From Oceanospirillaceae bacterium (GTDB lineage Bacteria > Pseudomonadota > Gammaproteobacteria > Pseudomonadales > Balneatricaceae), in NCBI GenBank assembly GCA_003523085.1, contig DPHD01000039.1:8089-16885 (forward strand): DNA of 8,797 nucleotides. Reading direction: 5' to 3'. The notes beneath the pieces are model-generated. The model did no database searches. It was not told where the DNA came from and saw only the letters and a list, made by a program, of their open reading frames with translations. The translations under genes were made by a program, and so were the position numbers. Shown piece by piece: positions 7,224-8,797 of the stretch (position 1 is its first letter; every line of letters begins with the position of its first letter).

Positions 7224-7927
7224 ATATTAGCCAAATAAAAGGCATTGTGTTTGATAAAGACGGCACCTTGCTCGATTTTCACGCCACCTGGGTACCCAGG
7301 GCCAAAGCGGCCGTATTGGCGGTGGCCAAAGGTGATAAAGATTTGGCGCTCACTATGTTGCAGGCCACCGGTTACGACCTAGCACAAGAGCGGGTTTTAG
7401 GGGGCTCCATTTTAGCCGCTGGCAATAACCTAGACATTGCTCAAGTGTGGGCGCCTTTGGGTGACCAATCCGTAACTGAAGTTGAGCAGCAACTTAACCA
7501 CATTTTTGCCGACCAGCAATACGGTGCCAGCGTTCCCGTCAACAATTTAGCCAGTAGCTTACAAAAGCTAGCCGACCGTGGTTTGGTTTTAGGTATAGCC
7601 ACCATGGACAGCGAAGCAGGTATCGAGGCCACCCTTGGCAGTTTTAATTGTTTACACTTATTTGCATACAAAGTGGGTTACGACTCTGGCCACGGCAGCA
7701 AGCCGGGCCCAGGTATGGTGCTTGGCTTTTGCCAACAAACTGGCCTCAAACCAGAGCAAGTGATGGTGGTGGGGGACAATACTCATGACCTGCACATGGG
7801 CAAAAGTGCCGGTGCAGGGCTTAACGTTGGTGTGCTAACAGGTACTAGCCACACAGCAGAGCTGGAAATTGACGCTGATTTGGTGCTTGATTCTATTGCG
7901 GACTTACCGGCGTTGTTTGCTTGCTAA
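7220..7927 (+). CDS. HAD-superfamily phosphatase, phosphoglycolate-phosphatase-like
   Basis: This is a predicted magnesium-dependent cytoplasmic phosphomonoesterase. All four HAD motifs are in place: motif I DKDGTLLD with nucleophile D12 and acid/base D14, motif II at T128 in GIATMDS, motif III at K161 in GSKPGPG, and motif IV VVGDNTHDLHMG with D186 and D190. A helical cap of about 85 residues sits between motifs I and II, as in subfamily I enzymes of the phosphoglycolate phosphatase/pyrophosphatase group. The length of 235 residues is normal for that group. The ATG overlaps the transporter stop codon as ATGA (7220-7223), and no clear ribosome site precedes it, so translation is probably coupled. 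The substrate is not determined by sequence; phosphoglycolate or another small phosphate ester is possible. The stop TAA at 7925-7927 interlocks with the toxin stop on the other strand. Confidence 0.9.
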   Translation: MNISQIKGIVFDKDGTLLDFHATWVPRAKAAVLAVAKGDKDLALTMLQATGYDLAQERVLGGSILAAGNNLDIAQVWAPLGDQSVTEVEQQLNHIFADQQYGASVPVNNLASSLQKLADRGLVLGIATMDSEAGIEATLGSFNCLHLFAYKVGYDSGHGSKPGPGMVLGFCQQTGLKPEQVMVVGDNTHDLHMGKSAGAGLNVGVLTGTSHTAELEIDADLVLDSIADLPALFAC

Positions 7928-8211
7928 GGTAAGTTATCTCGATATATTGTTAAAATTTCTATCTTCTGACCTTTTATGCGATAGATAAAGCTATACCGTT
8001 TATAAACAACTCGGCGCAGGCCAAGGCCTAAATTTGGCATCGACGTGCCAGCATTTGGAAACTCTAATAATACTCGGTTTAACCAATTTTCAAGGTCCGC
8101 TAAATATTCAACGACAAACTTTTTTGATAAATGTTGTTGTAAAAGATAGTCGGAAATTGCCTCTAACCGAGCCATGGCTCTGGGAGAGAAAACAATAGAC
8201 CGCTCACTCAT
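7924..8211 (-). CDS. ParE/RelE-superfamily toxin of a type II toxin-antitoxin pair
   Basis: This small basic protein of 95 residues has the ParE/RelE layout: two N-terminal helices (about 9-50), then FPNAGTSMPNLG, then the strand-rich end with RRVVYKRYSFIYRI and IEILTIYR. The Y-x-F-x-YR and IYR pattern, as I know the family, is typical of ParE-like toxins, which poison DNA gyrase; mRNA-cutting RelE relatives share the fold. The RelE catalytic set cannot be assigned with confidence here, so the target is inferred. The ATG at 8211 lies inside the antitoxin gene (8-base overlap), antitoxin first, and no strong ribosome site is visible, which suggests coupled translation that keeps antitoxin in excess. 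The TAG stop (7924-7926) overlaps the HAD stop on the opposite strand. Confidence 0.85.
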   Translation of the reverse strand: MSERSIVFSPRAMARLEAISDYLLQQHLSKKFVVEYLADLENWLNRVLLEFPNAGTSMPNLGLGLRRVVYKRYSFIYRIKGQKIEILTIYRDNLP

Positions 8212-8416
8212 ACTTAGCGCTTATCTCATGTATTGCTTGTTTTAAAGGTATGCTTTCACCCGCGTCATGCTGCCTAATAGAAATGCCTATGTCTTGCTTC
8301 AATTGTTGGTGTTGAATGAACTCTGCAAACGCACTTGCTATGGCATGTTCACTGTTGCCATAAGTTTGTTTCAAGGAGTCTTCAAGTTCCGAGTTATCGA
8401 TGGTGATATTTAACAT
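8204..8416 (-). CDS. Antitoxin of the ParE-like toxin
   Basis: This 70-residue acidic protein sits directly before the toxin gene, the usual antitoxin position. It begins MLNITIDNSELEDSL, a short strand followed by helices as in ribbon-helix-helix-like antitoxins, and ends in a polar tail (about 45-70) that would wrap the toxin. The DNA-binding fold is inferred from this outline, not from a firm motif. I chose ATG 8416 over the in-frame TTG at 8428, because GGAG at 8426-8423 is spaced 6 bases from the ATG, and that ribosome site would lie inside the TTG-started gene. Its TGA stop is reached 8 bases into the toxin gene. Autoregulation of the pair is expected for the family but not shown here. 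Confidence 0.78.
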   Translation of the reverse strand: MLNITIDNSELEDSLKQTYGNSEHAIASAFAEFIQHQQLKQDIGISIRQHDAGESIPLKQAIHEISAKYE

Positions 8417-8422
8417 TTCAGA

Positions 8423-8426
8423 CTCC
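8423..8426 (-). promoter_or_regulatory. Ribosome binding site that decides the antitoxin start
   Basis: GGAG on the minus strand is followed by six bases (TCTGAA) and then the ATG at 8416. It overlaps the alternative TTG codon at 8428-8426, so initiation at the ATG is much more likely. Confidence 0.65.
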
Positions 8427-8442
8427 AAATGTTTCAGTCATT

Positions 8443-8471
8443 TTTATACGAAGAATTGTAGCTTAACATAA
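8443..8471 (-). promoter_or_regulatory. Candidate promoter of the toxin-antitoxin operon
   Basis: On the minus strand TATAAA (8448-8443) matches the -10 consensus at five of six bases. The -35 position, 17 bases upstream, is TTATGT (8471-8466), a poor match. Transcription from here would give a leader of about 20 bases before the antitoxin ATG. The region is strongly AT-rich (17 G+C in the 60-base line 8401-8460). Confidence 0.35.
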
Positions 8472-8535
8472 CTGCTGTAACTCAATAAATTCTAGGGTAT
8501 AACAAATATGCTTTGTGATTGCTTTGGTTGTTAAA
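8472..8535. other. AT-rich spacer between the ABC exporter gene and the toxin-antitoxin operon
   Basis: This is non-coding sequence downstream of the ABC gene stop and upstream of the toxin-antitoxin promoter candidate. It contains a weak imperfect palindrome, CAAATATGCTTTG (read on the plus strand at about 8504-8516), but no stem-loop with a T-run that I would call a terminator. GTTA occurs three times on the minus strand across this spacer and the promoter, too short a unit to call an operator. Confidence 0.4.
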
Positions 8536-8797
8536 TTACACAATTTCAATCACTCGGTCCGCCGTAGCAATCGTCTCGGGCCTGTGCGCCACCATAATGC
8601 GCGTGATGTTAAGCTGTTTAATATGTTCGTTAACAATAGATTCTCCAGCAATATCTAAATGGCTGGTGGCTTCGTCTAAGAACAACACATCGGGTTTGCG
8701 ATATAGAGCCCTCGCTAACAATACGCGTTGTTTTTGACCGCCAGACAAGGAAGCGCCCATGTCGCCTACCAGCGTGTTGTAGTTCATGGGCATGGCC
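8536..8797 (-). CDS. ABC exporter, C-terminal end of the ATPase domain (CvaB-like peptidase-containing type likely); 5' part outside window
   Basis: Only the last 87 or so codons are in the window, and the frame is open through the right edge, so the ATG at 8793 is internal. Visible motifs are the ABC signature LSGGQKQR, Walker B VLFLDEATSHLD with the catalytic glutamate and D-loop, and the switch histidine in MVAHRPET. The approach segment MPMNYNTLVGDMG before the signature closely resembles the colicin V exporter CvaB and other bacteriocin/RTX-type exporters of the HlyB group, as I recall them. The gene would therefore encode a fused membrane-plus-ATPase protein that exports a peptide or protein, perhaps with an N-terminal C39 peptidase. 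The protein ends only five residues after DRV-type motif sequence, with no C-terminal extension. Substrate genes and the membrane domain lie beyond the edge. Confidence 0.88.
   Translation of the reverse strand, partial: AMPMNYNTLVGDMGASLSGGQKQRVLLARALYRKPDVLFLDEATSHLDIAGESIVNEHIKQLNITRIMVAHRPETIATADRVIEIV

Noticed and set aside
8417..8428. TTG start at 8428 for the antitoxin
   Set aside because: The good ribosome site GGAG lies inside this extension and is correctly spaced for the ATG at 8416.
8500..8520. Imperfect palindrome downstream of the ABC gene as a terminator
   Set aside because: The stem is short and AT-rich with mismatches and has no following T-run on the minus strand.
8519..8737. 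Plus-strand open frame opposite the ABC exporter end
   Set aside because: It lies antisense to Walker B, signature and H-loop coding sequence and is a shadow of that gene.
1..8797. CRISPR array, tRNA, rRNA, insertion sequence or prophage remnant
   Set aside because: No regularly spaced repeats, cloverleaf-like sequence, transposase motif or terminal inverted repeats were seen on either strand by eye.

Overview
The window looks like a chromosomal segment of a Gammaproteobacterium, probably marine or aquatic. The base composition is moderate: hand counts of single 60-base lines give about 53% G+C in a core gene and 28-42% in the toxin-antitoxin region. The gene content fits that group: a YjbB-like Na/Pi transporter, a fused hydratase/dehydrogenase of fatty-acid oxidation, a choline-dehydrogenase-like GMC flavoenzyme, a ParE-type toxin-antitoxin pair and a CvaB-like exporter. 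I cannot name the genus. Genes are tightly packed, and no stretch above 300 bases lacks a gene.

Layout. (1) Positions 1-2887, + strand: the 3' part of a thiolase gene, resembling 3-oxoadipyl-CoA thiolase, followed after 28 bases by a fused enoyl-CoA hydratase / 3-hydroxyacyl-CoA dehydrogenase. Together they would do the hydration, oxidation and thiolytic steps of a beta-oxidation route. The fusion protein stops abruptly inside its last conserved domain, where it meets the next gene. (2) Positions 2850-5351, - strand: a two-gene operon of an alkaline-phosphatase-superfamily hydrolase and a GMC oxidoreductase. Its 3' end overlaps the fusion gene tail to tail by 38 bases. (3) Positions 5352-5540: a divergent intergenic region and a start-codon puzzle. 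(4) Positions 5541-7927, + strand: a YjbB/NptA-like Na/Pi cotransporter with a PhoU-like tail, coupled through an ATGA overlap to a HAD phosphatase. (5) Positions 7924-8416, - strand: a ParE-like toxin and its antitoxin, lower in G+C than the flanks. The toxin stop codon interlocks with the HAD stop codon. (6) Positions 8536-8797, - strand: the last part of the ATPase domain of an ABC exporter, running off the right edge.

The parts most worth a second look are the truncated 3' end of the hydratase/dehydrogenase gene at about 2863-2880, the lack of any ATG/GTG/TTG start ahead of the first membrane helix of the Na/Pi transporter, the possible phosphate theme shared by two phosphatases and a phosphate transporter, and the compact toxin-antitoxin cassette next to a peptide-exporter-like gene. 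I see no CRISPR array, tRNA, rRNA, insertion sequence or clear novel multi-gene system. Most of the window is recognisable metabolism and transport.
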